The position numbers and the translations under genes are program-made. From the NCBI GenBank assembly GCA_031310005.1, contig CM062384.1:868001-932000 (forward strand): a DNA stretch of 64,000 nucleotides. Direction: 5' to 3'. Under the pieces are notes generated by a model. The model did no database searches. It worked only from the letters and a program-made list of their open reading frames with translations, and was not told the DNA's origin. Within the stretch, counting starts at the first letter, position 1, and each line of letters starts with the position of its first letter. This document shows positions 1-12,971 of the stretch, piece by piece. The stretch comes from Dactylellina haptotyla. Taxonomy: Eukaryota > Ascomycota > Orbiliomycetes > Orbiliales > Orbiliaceae.

Positions 1-1054
1 GAATTAGACTTTTCGGAATTTTGGTATCCCACGCGGAAGCAAAAGTACGAAAGCTGGTGTCTAATATTATCCAATTGATATCCAAACCCCGTTCAGAAGA
101 GCTATCTCAATATTATTTCGTGATCCAATAGCAGACTGTAAACATCGACAAAATCGAATATAAAACGACCAATCCGAACAATTAATATTCTGCCACATGC
201 GCAGCTATACCTATAAAAGCGCCTCGATATCTATAGCTTCCAGCTGGTATGCATGCATAACATCCAATGTTAACCACCAACAGATATCCGTGCACACGAC
301 CCATCCCCCAATTCGCAGAAACCTGGAAGCCGCAAAACGAAACGTTGTTTTGAGCCGTCCGCGTTCTTGGAAATTCTAGAAACATGCGGTCATACGTTGA
401 CCCTCGCCCCTGTGGCTCCAATTATACGTACAGACACAGATATGTCTGCCGCGGTGTCGTCCGGCCCCCATGCGCATCTGCGCGGTCAAGGACCAACCTT
501 GCTCGTCCGTCGACAACCGAAACGAAACCTCCGCCCACCCGGCCCGGACGACGCAGACGCAGATCTTCTCACAAGCTCTCCTTGTGCCCTTTGGAAAAAG
601 AAGACCCATTGGGTCAGAAGGTGGGGGTTTGTTGGCTGCAGGTGGAATTCTGTAATACCCCGCCATTGATTAAAATCTGCCGTATCAGCACCACGATCCG
701 CATACCCATTGCCCCGCCAGAAAGTAGTAATTACTTACTCCCTACCCCATTCCCCGTATAAATCTTACCTAACAACCTGCATTCCCCCAAGACTCTTCTT
801 CTCTTCCAAGAATCCTTCCCCCATATTTCCTCCTCAACATCTTTAAAAAGAAAAAGGAGATCGGGTTTTGATATCTCCTCGGAAATACCATATAACCCAA
901 CCCACACAGCTCCCAGCTCAAGCTCAAAACTCCATCCAATTACCCTCTCAGCTCGCGCGCACGTGCCCGCATCATTCGATCGGAGTTCAAGAATCCTCCA
1001 AGTTTCGAAAATATAATTAAATCTTCTTTCCTTCCCGGGGTATAATTGATAACT
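1..1054. other. Upstream intergenic region
   Basis: No coding region that I can support. Several open frames of 60-125 codons lie on both strands at 180-760 but overlap each other and show no recognisable domain or fungal splice pattern. The last part, about 760-1054, should hold the promoter and 5' leader of the urease accessory gene that starts at 1055; it is C/T-rich on the plus strand, as is common just upstream of fungal genes. Confidence 0.5.
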
Positions 1055-2258
1055 ATGTCTCAAACGCACTCTCACGACGGTGGGGCAGCACACTCCCACG
1101 ACGGCTTCAACGCGCAAGAACACGGCCATTCCCATGAAATCCTCGACGGGCCCGGGTCCTACCTCGCACGTGAGCTGCCAATTGTCGAGGGCAGGAACTT
1201 CAAGGAGCGGGCGTTTACCGTTGGTATCGGCGGGTATGTGTAGTTTCTTTTGCGCTCTGGCTGGTTTTTTATGACGTACGCGGGGTGTCGCATGACAGGT
1301 CCGAACTGCATCCGCGGCGAGGTTGACGGGTTCTGTCCGATGTCTATACAAACAAAGAAATAATCGAAACGACAGAGGAAAGACGGATATGCAATGAAGT
1401 AATTGAATTAATAAAGCTAATGGATCGAAATAATTGATTCGCAGGCCTGTTGGATCCGGCAAGACGGCGCTAATGCTTGCCCTCTGTCTCGCCCTCCGCG
1501 ACAAATACAACATTGCCGCCGTCACAAACGACATCTTCACCCGGTATGATTATATTCTCAGTTCTCTCCCATAGCCCTTCTATCCACATACGAAAGATTA
1601 TATTATAATTGTAAATATATACTAATCCTACTATTTCAATGAAACAGGGAAGACCAAGAATTCCTCGTCCGCAATTCCGCCCTCCCATCAGAGCGTATTC
1701 GCGCCATCGAAACCGGCGGGTGCCCACACGCCGCCGTTCGCGAAGACATCTCGCAGAACCTCCACGCGCTCGAAGATCTCCACAAGGAGTTCAACACGCA
1801 AATACTCCTGATTGAATCTGGTGGCGACAATCTGGCAGCGAATTACAGCAGGGAACTGGCAGACTTTATCATCTACGTTGTACGTTTTTCAATCCTCACC
1901 ATTCCCCCTTCTATCAGATATCCACACTTCAAAATATTACCCCGAAAAGGATATAACATGCGAAATCAATGCATTTCCCCCCTTTCTAACAAAAAACAAA
2001 CAGATCGATGTCTCCGGTGGCGATAAGATCCCCAGAAAGGGCGGGCCAGGAATAACCCAATCCGACCTCCTGATCATCAACAAGACAGATCTAGCACCCT
2101 ACATCGGTGCGTCACTGGAAGTCATGGACCGCGATGCGAAAAAGATCAGAGAAGGAGGACCTACGATCTTCGCGCAGGTTAAGCACGGCGTCGGCGTGGA
2201 CGATATTGTCAGCTTGATATTGAGCTCCTGGAGGAGCAGCGGCGCCAGCGCGCCCTAA
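1055..2258 (+). CDS. ureG: Urease accessory GTPase UreG
   Basis: Nickel-loading GTPase that helps insert nickel into the urease active site, acting in the cytosol with the UreD/UreF-type partners. Four exons (1055-1233, 1445-1543, 1648-1879, 2004-2258) give an intact 254-residue protein. The N-terminus is His-rich (several HSHD/HGHSH-like runs in the first 30 residues), a known nickel-binding extension. The P-loop GPVGSGKT spans the first splice junction at about residues 60-67. The invariant Cys-Pro-His nickel motif is seen in [13 protein letters not shown], followed by ESGGDN and the guanine-specificity motif NKTD. Introns start GTATGT, GTATGA and GTACGT and end CAG. The ATG at 1055 was chosen because it directly precedes the His-rich segment; a TTG nine bases upstream is not a likely start. 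Length fits plant and fungal UreG. Very secure. Confidence 0.96.
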
Positions 2259-2772
2259 AAAGTGGAATTCTACAAACCAATTACGAAGTTATGCATCGAT
2301 TGGGACATCTTTTGCGGCCCGATGGGTGAGACTTGGAGATGGCGGTTGGCTGATATCTTGGAATATTGTATATAAAACCGGTGCTCAGATGGATATATAT
2401 ATCACGCATAACCAGACGAATTAAAATAACATACATGCAAATACCCAGATCGATTACTAACCGCAAGCCGCATAAACACCGTCCCTGAAAATCTCCACTT
2501 CCACCATGAACATTCCATTGATACTCGCCCAACCATCGACACCACCCACCACCAAACCTAACCGAACCCATCACGTGGAAATCACAGGCGCGAAAAGAGG
2601 GGGGTGCAGAAGGGGGGGTTGGGTACGCGAAGGGTGTGTGGGTATCAGATCTAAACGAAATCTCGCATATAGATCTTAGATCTCAGATCTAAAAAAAAAC
2701 ACCACCACCATCATGCAGGTGTCAAAAAATCTACTATCAGCCTTACGGAATGCAAAATTTGATAGACAGACG

Positions 2773-2795
2773 GATAGATATGATATGATATGATA
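2773..2795. repeat. Short TGATA/GATAT tandem repeat
   Basis: Four to five near-perfect units of the pentamer TGATA. A simple microsatellite in non-coding DNA. Confidence 0.7.
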
Positions 2796-3340
2796 CCCGA
2801 TAAGCTTTTTTAACATCTTCTCCACACTCCCGCTCCCCATTTCGATTGATAACAGCCTGGAGCTCTGCAACATGCATAGCTTTCACATGCTCAAATTCCT
2901 GACGATACTGACGATCCGATATATACTGACGATCCAAACCGGGTGATATTCTAGCTATATATACTACCATACGCAATTTTACATGAGTGATTTCTTTCGA
3001 ACCCTCTTTACTTTACTTTTTTATTCTTAAAGCGTATAGATGAAAAAGGATCCCAAATAAAAACAAGGGTGAAAATGGATAAAAAAGGTAAAAGTAGATA
3101 TATCATATACCGATAAATAGTTATAAAAAAACCGAAGACTATCTTTGCAATGTCAATAAAAAGCAGAAGTGTACAAAAAGAACAGAAGGGGTTCGAAGAG
3201 AAGAAATACTACATAACGCCCGCTATCCGCAGAGGTAAAAAAAAGGAATTAAATTAAAACGAGCATCTTGGTCAAATGCCGAAAAAAAAAGCGATATATG
3301 AAGAAAAGACACACATAAGAGCACAGAAAAACTCAAGCAC

Positions 3341-3377
3341 GGTGATGGTGATGGTGGTGATGGTGGTAGTGATGATT
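3341..3377. repeat. GAT/GGT trinucleotide microsatellite
   Basis: Imperfect run of GAT and GGT triplets in the intergenic region downstream of the LIM-binding gene. No open frame of interest runs through it. A similar GTGATG run recurs at about 7550-7577, in the leader region of the same gene. Confidence 0.7.
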
Positions 3378-4424
3378 GAGAAAAAAAGAGAAAGAACCCC
3401 ATTAAATGTGCAAGTAGTAGCAAGGTAGTGCATTTTTGTTGATAGCAAAAAAGAAGACGAAATGTCCTTCGATTTTTTGGTGGGAATAAAACAGGAGATA
3501 GTCAGATATCAAAAACAAAAAGCCAGAAACGATATAAAGGAAATAAATAGATAAAAAAAATAACCCCGAATCCGATATATAAAAATAAAAAAAAGGAAAG
3601 ATTCCAGCCGTTTTTTGCCAAAAAGGATATAAACAGGATAAATAAAACCACAAACAGTCAAAGCCAATAAATAAGAGCAGTGTATAAGATTTTTGTGTTT
3701 TGTGAAAATGAAAAAAGGGTAGTAAAGTGTTCTCTATACACAAGTTTTGGATATATGAAGCTCTGAAAGATAAAAAATAAACCTGGACCCCATCCCGAAA
3801 GAAACCAAGAAAGAGACCCAGATAATAGTAGAAGAAAAGGAGGTATTAGATTATCCGTCGCAAGCCGGGTGGGAATATATGCTTGAAAGTAGAAAACCGA
3901 GTAAACAATAAAAGCAAGCAAAAGACCCAGTTAAAAAACCACAATGCATAATGCTAGGGCGGCCAGAGCAAAAAAGAAAAGGGTAGTGGAAAGAGTCGCA
4001 CACGAGGGGGGTAAAAGACGTCGAATAAAAATGGTGACGATATGTTGGATTCGCCAGGATCGATATATATAAGATCGGTGGGTAGCGGGTGTTTCCGGTG
4101 GCGACGAAAAGTAAAATGGCGATAGGGATATGCGGAGAGGAGAATCGAAAAATAAAAAGGCATATGAAAATGCGTGTACTCGTTATCAGAAGCGTCATCT
4201 ACAGCGGCTGTAAAACTGAAGAAGTAAAAAAAGTAAAATATAAGGGAGAAAGCCTCGCGTTCATGAAAGCAGAGCGGAAATATAAAGGCACACGTCGAAC
4301 GGGTATTTCGCAGGCGGGGGTATATCGTTTTCGCATCAGACTTGCAGCAGCAACAAGGAGCAGAGCGTGTTCAAAAGCAAGGTCAAACAAAAGGAGGAGG
4401 AGTGGAACAATGGGTGCATCAACA

Positions 4425-7359
4425 TCACGAAGTTTGCTTCTGTCGCTTGTTGGCATTGCCGGTCCTCGGGCTCTGCTTGACCTTGGGCGGGGGAGCAACA
4501 ACTTCACCGTCATCCTGGGCTTCAGTCTTGACGCCAGCGGTGCTAGCTCGTCTCCGTTTGCCGGTAACATTTGGGCTGGTGTTGGGGTTCTGAGGGGTAC
4601 CGGCGCCATTGGCTCCGTGGTGCTGCTGTGAGTGCTGCTGAACCATACCCGGTGCTTGAAGATGCGCCTGTGCTGGAGACGGTGTGGCTCCCGGGATGCC
4701 GTTCTGGGAGAGATGCGGCGAGTTGGGCATAGCGGGCGAGCCCTGCATTTGCATGCCGGGTGGCACCGCATTTTGCATATGCGGTGTTCCCATTCCCAGT
4801 AGTTGTGCTTGTTGGGCTTGATGCGCTTGATGCGCTTGATGCGCCATTTGTGCCTGGTTCATCTGGGCTTGAGCCTGCTGCTGCTGAGCATGTGCCAAAT
4901 TCTGCTGATGAACGAGCTGCTGAGTCTGATATTGCTGAACATAGGCCTGCAAGACCTGCTTGGGGTCGAGATTCGGGTTTTGCTGCGAGAAGCCAAACAG
5001 ATCTCGCATACTCGACAGGGTTTCGGCCAGCTGAATATTTTATTTTATATTAGCGGGTTTGTCGTATGGAAAGGGTCGTATGGGCGGGCACGTACCTCTA
5101 ATAACTTGACAACCTGGTCGGGAACACCCCAGACGCCGATTGGGCTTTCAGGTATCGAAATCTGCGGCGGGGGTGGTGGTTGCTGGAGCTGTCTCTTCCC
5201 TAGTGCCTTGGAGTTGATCCTCGGCGAGGCCTTCTGATCCGGTGAGCTGGTTAAGGAGCGGATGGCGTTGGTGAATATCCGTCGCGGGATGTACTCGGTG
5301 TGTTCTGCAGTATCAAACTCCAGGACCTCGATTTGCGACGCCATATTTAACGAAGCGCGTAATGTTCCTTGAGCGACGACCTGTGTTCCGTTCTCAAACC
5401 AGTAGATGAAACTCGCCCTTTGGCTCTCCACGTGCGAGGAACCATTGATCTCTCGTTCCCGGGCGTTCTCCATCACCAGCTGGATGTTCTTGATGCCGTA
5501 CTCGTAGAGCGAATAGTAGTATCTTGCCAGGACGGGAGTTGTGATCTCGAATCGCTTGGTTTCCTTCGTGTTCGACTGCCACAGGTTGTGTCTCATGACG
5601 CCAGTGTGTGAATAAAAGTCGCTTACGAATTTCCGCCAGTGGTTTATATCACGCTTGTTCCCTTCTGACGAACTCAGATATTCGCAGAATTGTAATAGTT
5701 TTAGCACAGCACTACTCAGTTTCCTAGATATCGGTTAGCCGAGTTCCATTAAATGTTGCTATTCCAATATACGTACTGTTGAGGTCGCATTAACGCCTGC
5801 TGTTGGGCAGCCGCAGCGGCGAGAGCCATTTGTTGCTGTTGGTGCTGTTGTTGAGGTGTCGGGCCGGCCTGGGCTTGAGGAGTGGCTTGACTGGGTTGAG
5901 GGGTCTGCTGAGGAGTAGGCTGCTGCTGATTCGGCTGCGATGGTTGCTGCTGCTGGTTCTGTTGTGCCTGTGCCTGTGCTTGTGCTTGTGCCTGGGCCTG
6001 AGCCTGGGCTTGTTGTTGCTGCTGTTGGGCAGCCGCGGCCTGCTGTTGAACAGCATGAGCCTGAACAGCAGCGGCCTGGGCTTGAGCTTGGGCTTGGGCT
6101 TGAGCTTGCTGTTGTGCCTGAGCCTGCTGGGCTTGCTGGATGTTCTGCATCGCGGCATGCTGTTGTTGCGGGGTGGGCTGCTGAGAATTCGGCTGTGACT
6201 GCTGGGGTTGTTGCTGCTGGGCGGCAGCTTGTGCCTGAGCCTGAGCCTGTGCTGCCTGTGCGTGAGCGTGGGCGGCTTGTGCATGGGCGGCTTGTGCGGC
6301 CTGGGCCTGTTGGAGTTGTTGTATCTGGGCAGCCTGCTGCATGTGCTGCTGCTGCAACTGCTGTTGTTGTAAATGCTGCTGCTGCTGCATGTTCATCGCG
6401 CTGTGCTGTGCTTGCTGTTGCGCCGCGATCATCTGCTGCTGCTGCGATATTATCCTCTGGTGTTGTAATTGCTGGAAATGATATACACGGTCAGCGGGGG
6501 AATGAGGCCGAAGATTCGGGTGATCCGGGTGGTGACTTACCTGTTGTAGATGTGGGGGGATAGCGCCGGCACCGACGTGTGCGCCGGGGAAACCGGGTCC
6601 GATGGCGGGATGTTGTCCTGCAGATGAGAAAGAAATGAGATCAGAACCGAATCAACCAAAATCGACGGCCGATCCGTCACATCGTGGCGTGTACGAAATA
6701 TGCCAGGTGATGGTGATGAGAAATATGTGTATGTATATAAAGGAAAAAGGTGTAACCTACCCATGGCTGCTCGTTGTCGGTATTGTTGTAATAATCCTGG
6801 ATGCATTGCATTAATATTTCCAATCACTGGATGGATTCGCGAATGAAGAAGAAAGGCACGGGTCGTCGTTAGCGGGTCACCAGTAAATCTTTTTGCAACC
6901 AATTCGCGCATTCGAGAACTTTATTTTTCTTCTCCTTTGTCTTCACTGATGTCGTTGTCGAACGCGAGTATTTTTTTTTTTTTTGGTGAAATGGTGAAAA
7001 AAGAATTTACATGACCTTTCGCAACGACAGCGGCGGGAGAGATTGAGGGGAGGGGAGAAGAGTATAGGGACATGTGTATATAGAGGGGCGAACAGGGAGA
7101 AGATTTCATGTCTAAGAAAAAGAGGGAGGGAGGGGAGAAAAGGGAGGGAGAAAGATATAAGCTTACTTGGATTTATTTGTTGATTTCCTTGAAATAACTG
7201 CGGGTTCATGCCTGGGGCGAGGCCCTGGTGTGGGTTTAAGTGCTGCATGGCGACAGCATTCGGCTGACCGGGAGGACCAGCGTGCATCTGTGGTTGAACG
7301 GCGTGCTGGGGTACGCCATTCAACTGCGCCGGATGAGGGTATGCCTGTGCCATCATCAT
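4425..7359 (-). CDS. ptaB: LIM-domain-binding transcription co-regulator, PtaB/Ldb1-like
   Basis: Nuclear adaptor of the LIM-binding (Ldb1/PtaB/Mfg1/Adn1) family. In Aspergillus PtaB works with the Flo8-type regulator SomA in adhesion, biofilm formation and conidiation. Six exons (7359-7167, 6826-6761, 6617-6541, 6471-5777, 5723-5096, 5030-4425) sum to 755 codons with all phases matching. Order: a Pro/Gln/His-rich N-terminus; a long Gln/Ala tract from exon 4 (about residues 113-343); the conserved LIM-binding core from exon 5 (about 344-553, including NHWRKFVSDFYS and RYYYSLYEYGIKN); then a second Gln-rich tract and a basic end, KRRRAST to KRQKQTS, that could be a nuclear localisation signal. 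Introns use GTAAGC, GTAGGT, GTAAGT, GTACGT and GTACGT donors. The start is the first of three consecutive ATGs at 7359-7351. The exon 1/2 junction, which gives MIGNINAMHPG, is the least certain. Confidence 0.9.
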
Positions 7360-9600
7360 GAGAAGGAACGGGGGAGGGCGTTATGAATAGGAACGCCTGC
7401 TAACGTTGCCTATTCACGTCCGATTGTGCGAAAGTTGCCAGAGATATGAATAGAAGGGGTGTGTTTGTTGTTTGCGTGGGTGGCGGATGGAGACGGAGGA
7501 CAGTCTGGAGGACAGGCACTCGGAAACAGACTGGGGGTGTGATGTCGGCGGTGGTGATGGTGGTGATGGTGATGAATGACGGTGTCGAAGGACGTTGGAA
7601 TGTTCGTGTGTCACTGGCGGCAAAAAGATGGGAGGGTTGAAAGTCGGAGAGCGTCGAAGAGGGGAGGGTAGAATTCGGTGATTGGGCGAAGATAGACGCT
7701 GGTGTGGTCGTGCAGACGCGCTTAATAAGAGGTGATTGATGGCCTGGCGGTGGGTGGAGGAGGTTGAGGGTTAGAATAACAACAATACGTCAAAGAGGAA
7801 GGAAACAAGAAACGGAGCGGGAGACACGGTGGGAGCGAGGCAGAAAAGATGCGGCCGTGCAGTGCAGGAGAGCACGGGGGGCTAGAGACGCATGGAAGGG
7901 CCGTGGAAGGGTTTTATTCAGAAGAAGGATGAGGAATAAGAGGGAGGAATAAGGATACGAACGAGGGAGCGATCGATGATGCAGGGAAAGGATCCGTCCG
8001 CCGGGGCGCAGAACAGACGACCAAACAGACGAGCAGACGAGGGCCGAACGGGGGGTAGCGTCGTTGGAGGAGGAGGAGGCCGAGAGGATCCCCACACAGA
8101 AACAACAGCGAACGACGGCACCGACGGGCAAGTCGCAGAGGCGTGTGAATAGAGAAAACGGAGGGAGAGGGAGGGTGAAGGGTTGGGTGAGTGGTCGGAA
8201 CCAGACGAAGCGATACAATCACGAACGAATGAAGTGACGGGCAGCCGACGGACGGGGAGGCAAAATAAAGGAAGGGGCAGAGAGAAGGGACGGAGAGGGA
8301 GGCCAAAGGGGAGGGAGTGTGCATACGGCAAACAGGCACACCCTTCTTCACGCAGACATACGGTACGGATACACTACGAGAAACGGAACAGACGAGCGAG
8401 AGAGGAACGTACCAACAGGGGATCGGATCACGTAGTCGAGAGCGAGCGAGCGAGGTGGTGTTGGAGGTCGTGGTGGAGGAGGTGTTGGCCTTGTTGTGTG
8501 GTGTCGTTGGACGACAACAATAATAACAAGCAGGCGAGTGCGGTGCGGTGCGGTGTGCGGTGGTGGTATTGCTGCTGCTGCTGCGTGGTGGAGGGCGTGG
8601 TGGTGAGGAGGCCGGCGGGAATGTGAGGAATGGCGTGGGAGGGAAGAGGAGGGAAGGTGTTGTGGCCGGTGTTGTTTCCTGTGCAATCGGATTGGCGTGG
8701 TGTGGTTGTGGTTGTGTGGTGTGCACGCTAAAACCAAGAGGCCGGGAGAGAGAGAGGCAGACCCCCGTTAACTGGCTGGCGGGCTGGCTGGCACGTAGCC
8801 GTCGCTTCCTATCGTCGGATTTATTGCGTCCACGAGGAATCAAGAAAACCAGAATGGTCGGAACAGCGAGAATTAGGAGTTGGAAGGGTGAAAGAGGATA
8901 GGATGCTGCCGCTGCTGAGCCCTGCGAGAGAGAAGATAATAATACCGAAAAACCCGTCGTTCGGTGGCGGAGGGTATCTGGGCTGAAAGGGGAGGGAGCA
9001 CCGGCTGGTCGACGGAGATTTGGCCTGAAAAATGGCGGTGGTGGAGGTTTTGTGGTGGGAGAAAAGTGGGAGGGTTGTGGTTTGTCGGCCTCTCTTCTAA
9101 TGGTGGGCAGACGTCGACACCACCACCACCGGACTATCTCTACAATCAAAAAGAAAAGAAAAATGGAAAAGAAAAAATAACGAGTGAACGAGAGTAAAAA
9201 AACGACCGAAGGAAAGGGGGGCCAAATGACGCCGGAGCGGGTTTCGTGGATTTCTGGTCTAGTCCCTCGGTCTAGTATCGTCGGTCTCGTCGTCGTTGTC
9301 GTCTTCGGAAATCAAATCGTCTTCAATGCCCGTCCCTCGAATCTAACCATGCGCATAACTCTCGCCCTTTTTCTTCTCTTTTTCCCTTGTCTCTCCTCGC
9401 TTCGTAGTTCGAACAGCGTCGTCCGTCGTTTACTCCAATAGAAATAATTGCAGAAGCAAAATAAAATTATAAATCAGAAAAGGGAAATAAAAAATGTGTG
9501 CTCGGGTCTGGCGAAAATAAGATAAAATAAAACCCGTCCCGAATAAAATATCAATTTATTATTCGGCGGTGGTGGTCCCCTTCGCTTCCCCAACAAGGAA
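7360..9600 (-). promoter_or_regulatory. Long C/U-rich leader and promoter region of the ptaB-like gene
   Basis: Roughly 2 kb upstream of the LIM-binding gene with a strong strand bias: the plus strand is dominated by G and A (long GGAGG, GAGAG and GGTGGTG runs), so a minus-strand transcript would be dominated by C and U. The bias makes long accidental open frames on the minus strand, the longest at 9149-7914, rich in Pro, Ser, Thr and Arg with no domain. Long leaders of this kind are common in fungal developmental regulators. I infer that most of this is untranslated leader plus promoter; the transcription start cannot be seen. Confidence 0.45.
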
Positions 9601-12600
9601 TGGTGATGATGCTGCTGATGATGATGCCCAACCAATCCTCTTCCGTTTTCTTCTCTGTGCCGTCGCTTCGCACTGTCTCCTGACTTATCTATCGGACTTT
9701 ACGAACCCTTCTGCTATCCTTGAGACGCCAGCTTGTTTGTTTCGGGATTCAGGCCTGGTCCAAAGATTTTAATTTTTTTCGCAGCTCTCTGTCGTCCGCT
9801 TCGCTTCGTCTATGGCTTCCTGGGCTCGTTTCGGTGCGAGGGAAACGTTGTATTTCGTGAAATGGTTTTTGTTTTGTGTGGGCTCAAAACGGGTTGGACT
9901 TGGGGATCCTCGGATGGCGGTTGGTTGGTTCTGAATGGCTGGTTTAATCCCACCAAGCCTGGCCTGCACAAAATAAGATAAAAAAATACACTACTACTAT
10001 CAAACCTGCGAACCCAGTGTATCAAAAAACCCCGTCGTCGAAAATATTAAGTGCGTTTCGTTGACCCTGCCCTGGTTAAGACTGTAAACTTCCCCCAGTT
10101 AACGCGATAGATCTTTTTTAAAACCAGCAAATATAACACTTCTAACGATTACGCAAAAACACTGATACGGCGGCTTTTTTGGCAGACCCGTCAACGGCCG
10201 GATCGAACTAAGATAGACGAGAGATAGATATCTCCCCGAACAGACAAGAAGAAAAATGTTTTTGGTTTCTTCACAGAGGATTAAACGAGAATTTTGAAGG
10301 GTCCACAAAAATTCCTCTCCGAGAGCGTGCAATCAAGCGACGAACAGTACGGGGAATTTGGGGTACAAAGGAACCTTGATCCCAGAACCGCAAAAATGTA
10401 CAAGAAAAAAACCGTTTCTCGTGATTTTTTGTTTTTCCCTTTTCCAAAACGAAATATAGTATTATTTCGTGCACGCGCTCCCCAACCCACGTAGTATAAT
10501 TAAATAATAACAACAAGGCAAGCTTAATCCAGAAATGAAATAAAATATTTCAATTAAGATGAGAAAGGGAAGGAAAAAAGTACGTACTGTGGTGTTCCGT
10601 GCGTTCTCTTTCGCAAATGAAACGGGCCTTGAAAAGGGAAAGAAGTGTACAAAAAAAGTCAAGAGGCGGGGTGCGAAATAACGGGATAAGAGAGGGATGC
10701 ACGCTTGGTATTAAGAACGAACCCACGCAGGCACACGCACACACCCCGATTGATAGTTGGGATGCTTGCTTGGAGGGGGGCAGGTATCCCGGCCGTGGAG
10801 ATCACACCACGTCGCTTGCGGTTCTGCTTGTCGGAAAATTGAACGGCTATCCACGTCGGATTCAAAATAACACACGAAGTAGCAAGTCGAGCAGCGGCTT
10901 CAAACTTTTTTCTCTCAACAGAATTTCGAGAAGCAAAAAATGGGTTTATTAGCGGAAGATGGGGAGAGGGTAGAAAGAAGACTCTCGCGACCGTCTTCCG
11001 AAATCAAATGACTGAAAAAAAATTATTCAAAAAGGAATAAAAGCAGGTTAATTTCAAGATTTTGCGCATTCAAGGAAATAAAGTGTTAAAAGGGCCTAGA
11101 TTGCTCCTACGCTTCCCACTCCCCCGCTGGAAACCACACAACCCCCAGGCAGGGAACCGGTTCGTGAAATTCGTACCAAATTTCCCTGGAAATTTCAATC
11201 TACCCTGCTAGCTAAAAACTTGATATTCAGTATTTGCGGGCGTCTACTGGAATCACAAAAGTTCCCGCAATTATAACGAAGCCATCTACGTAGCCACCAT
11301 GAAATTCACGCAAGTGACGTTGTTAAACCATCGAGATATAAAAAAATATTCAAAGAGTCTAGAATCCCGCACTTGACTTGTCTGGCGAGGAATGGAACAT
11401 TGATGACGAGGTGGACGGCAATTGGGCCGAGTTTATCGCTCCAAGCAAAGAAAGAAAAGTGCCCCACAATCCGGGCTCATCCATGGCACCCAACAGCCCA
11501 CTTCACTCCGCTGGTTACTGCTTGGTGCTGCTGCTGCACACAAGTCCAAACTACTTTCCACCCTGCACAGTGTCGTGCATTCCAGCTGGTACTTCTTTCC
11601 CTCTTTAATTTTCCTTATTTTTTCATCCGAAAAAAAAAAAAAAAAAAAAGAATAAAGAAAGAGGAACCCAGGCGGGCTCTGCGTTCTCCCATACAAGAAA
11701 GGTGGGCGGCGCACCCCTTTCTCGGAGACATTAAATGCCCTTAATTCTGCCCGTTCAGGCTAGTTCGCACATTTTAAATGCCGCAAATTTCGTCGGGACT
11801 TAACCGTCTTTTTGAACCAATCATCTTAGGTCAGATGACCGTGCGGCTCAAGCACGACCCACCGGCGCCCTACCGCGTCTTTCTTCCTTGTTGTTGTTCT
11901 CCTCCCCCGCCAAGACCCAAACGTGGGATGGCAAACAAAATGTGTTGTGCCGGAGAAAAAATTTCGATATAAAAAAAATTTTAGTTCGTAGAATTTTTTC
12001 AATACATCTTTCTTTCACCATCTTCCATCGCCACCACCACCACTTCCTTTTCATAAGGTACGTACCTACAATCCTAAACATGTGTACTATTTCTTCACCA
12101 GTATCCCTCTTCAAATGATGACAAACCCCAATACTTCTTTCCATCTCCGAATCGTCCATGACGAGATACCCCCGATCCCATCGCATCGATGCATTCTTTG
12201 CAGTTTGCACGGCCTTGGTTTCGTTTACTTGCCAGTAACCTTTTGTCTGATTCCACTACCTACATATCGATCTACCTTCCTCTGTGACATCCGCGTCTTC
12301 CTACTACAGACGAAGCTAACGTCTTAAAAGTCTTTCTCTCTTAGATTTACCAACCTGCACCAATGTATCGCCAACAGCAAGCGTAGACACGTATTCTGGT
12401 AAGCCAATACATCATCTACCCCCCTCGCACACCATTGCTCTAGTATATTCCAGCCCTTCAAGATCTACATGATGAAATTTCCATACTACATTCGCTGTTT
12501 CCACGGTAGTCCCCGCTACTTAGAACCTAATTCTAGGGGGCCGCATGACCGGATACAATCTTCCTTGGATGTCTGACTTTCGATCTATCACGTTTTCTAT

Positions 12601-12971
12601 TTATTTCTTATCGTTCCAATTTGATGATTACTCTTCGTGGGACGAGAAGGCTAACGTGTTGAAAAGATTTTTTCTTTAGATCCTCAGACCTATTTTTAGA
12701 TATTTAGCTAGTTAAAATTTTATGTTGAAAAATATATAATGAAAAATTCCTTTGAGCTTATTGATCAAATGACCTTGAACCGTGTATCTCGTGACGTAGA
12801 TTTTAGAACGATACTATAATAATAATATACTTGATATCACCGCTGCACAGCATACTCGCAGCCTCATGATCCCAGAAACGCCAGGTTCCCGCAAATCCAT
12901 CCACCTATCATACAACAAGCCTCCCCATCCCACCATCCATCGACCAAGGTAAAAAAAATGATTAAATTAAA
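9601..12971. other. Gene-poor intergenic region
   Basis: No gene that I can support. Open frames are short, overlap on both strands and lack fungal exon structure or recognisable motifs. The region includes a run of about 19 A at 11631-11649. It also contains two similar stretches near 12311-12348 and 12644-12684, each with GCTAACGT followed within 40 bases by a T-rich run ending in TTTAG or CTTAG, which look like leftover intron 3' ends or a short direct repeat. The part nearest 12971 should be the 3' untranslated region of RFC5. Confidence 0.45.

Larger units (their letters stand above)
2259..4424. other. Intergenic region, tail-to-tail
   Basis: About 2.2 kb between the stop of ureG and the stop of the minus-strand LIM-binding gene. 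It is A-rich on the plus strand, with many short open frames and no domain signature. It should contain the 3' untranslated ends of both genes. It also holds two short tandem repeats, listed separately. Confidence 0.5.

Noticed and set aside
731-1540. 269-codon open frame on the minus strand over the ureG start
   Set aside because: Antisense to well-supported ureG exons, with no recognisable domain.
4089-4771. Open frames of 180-190 codons around the ptaB-like 3' end
   Set aside because: Shadows of the last exon of the LIM-binding gene, without domain support.
5803-6563. Leu- and Val-rich open frames on the plus strand, resembling membrane proteins
   Set aside because: Complement of the Gln/Ala repeat tract; CAG repeats read in reverse always give Leu/Cys/Ala runs.
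7914-9149. 411-codon open frame on the minus strand upstream of the ptaB-like gene
   Set aside because: Low-complexity Pro/Ser/Thr/Arg sequence produced by the C-rich strand bias; no domain and several equally open overlapping frames.
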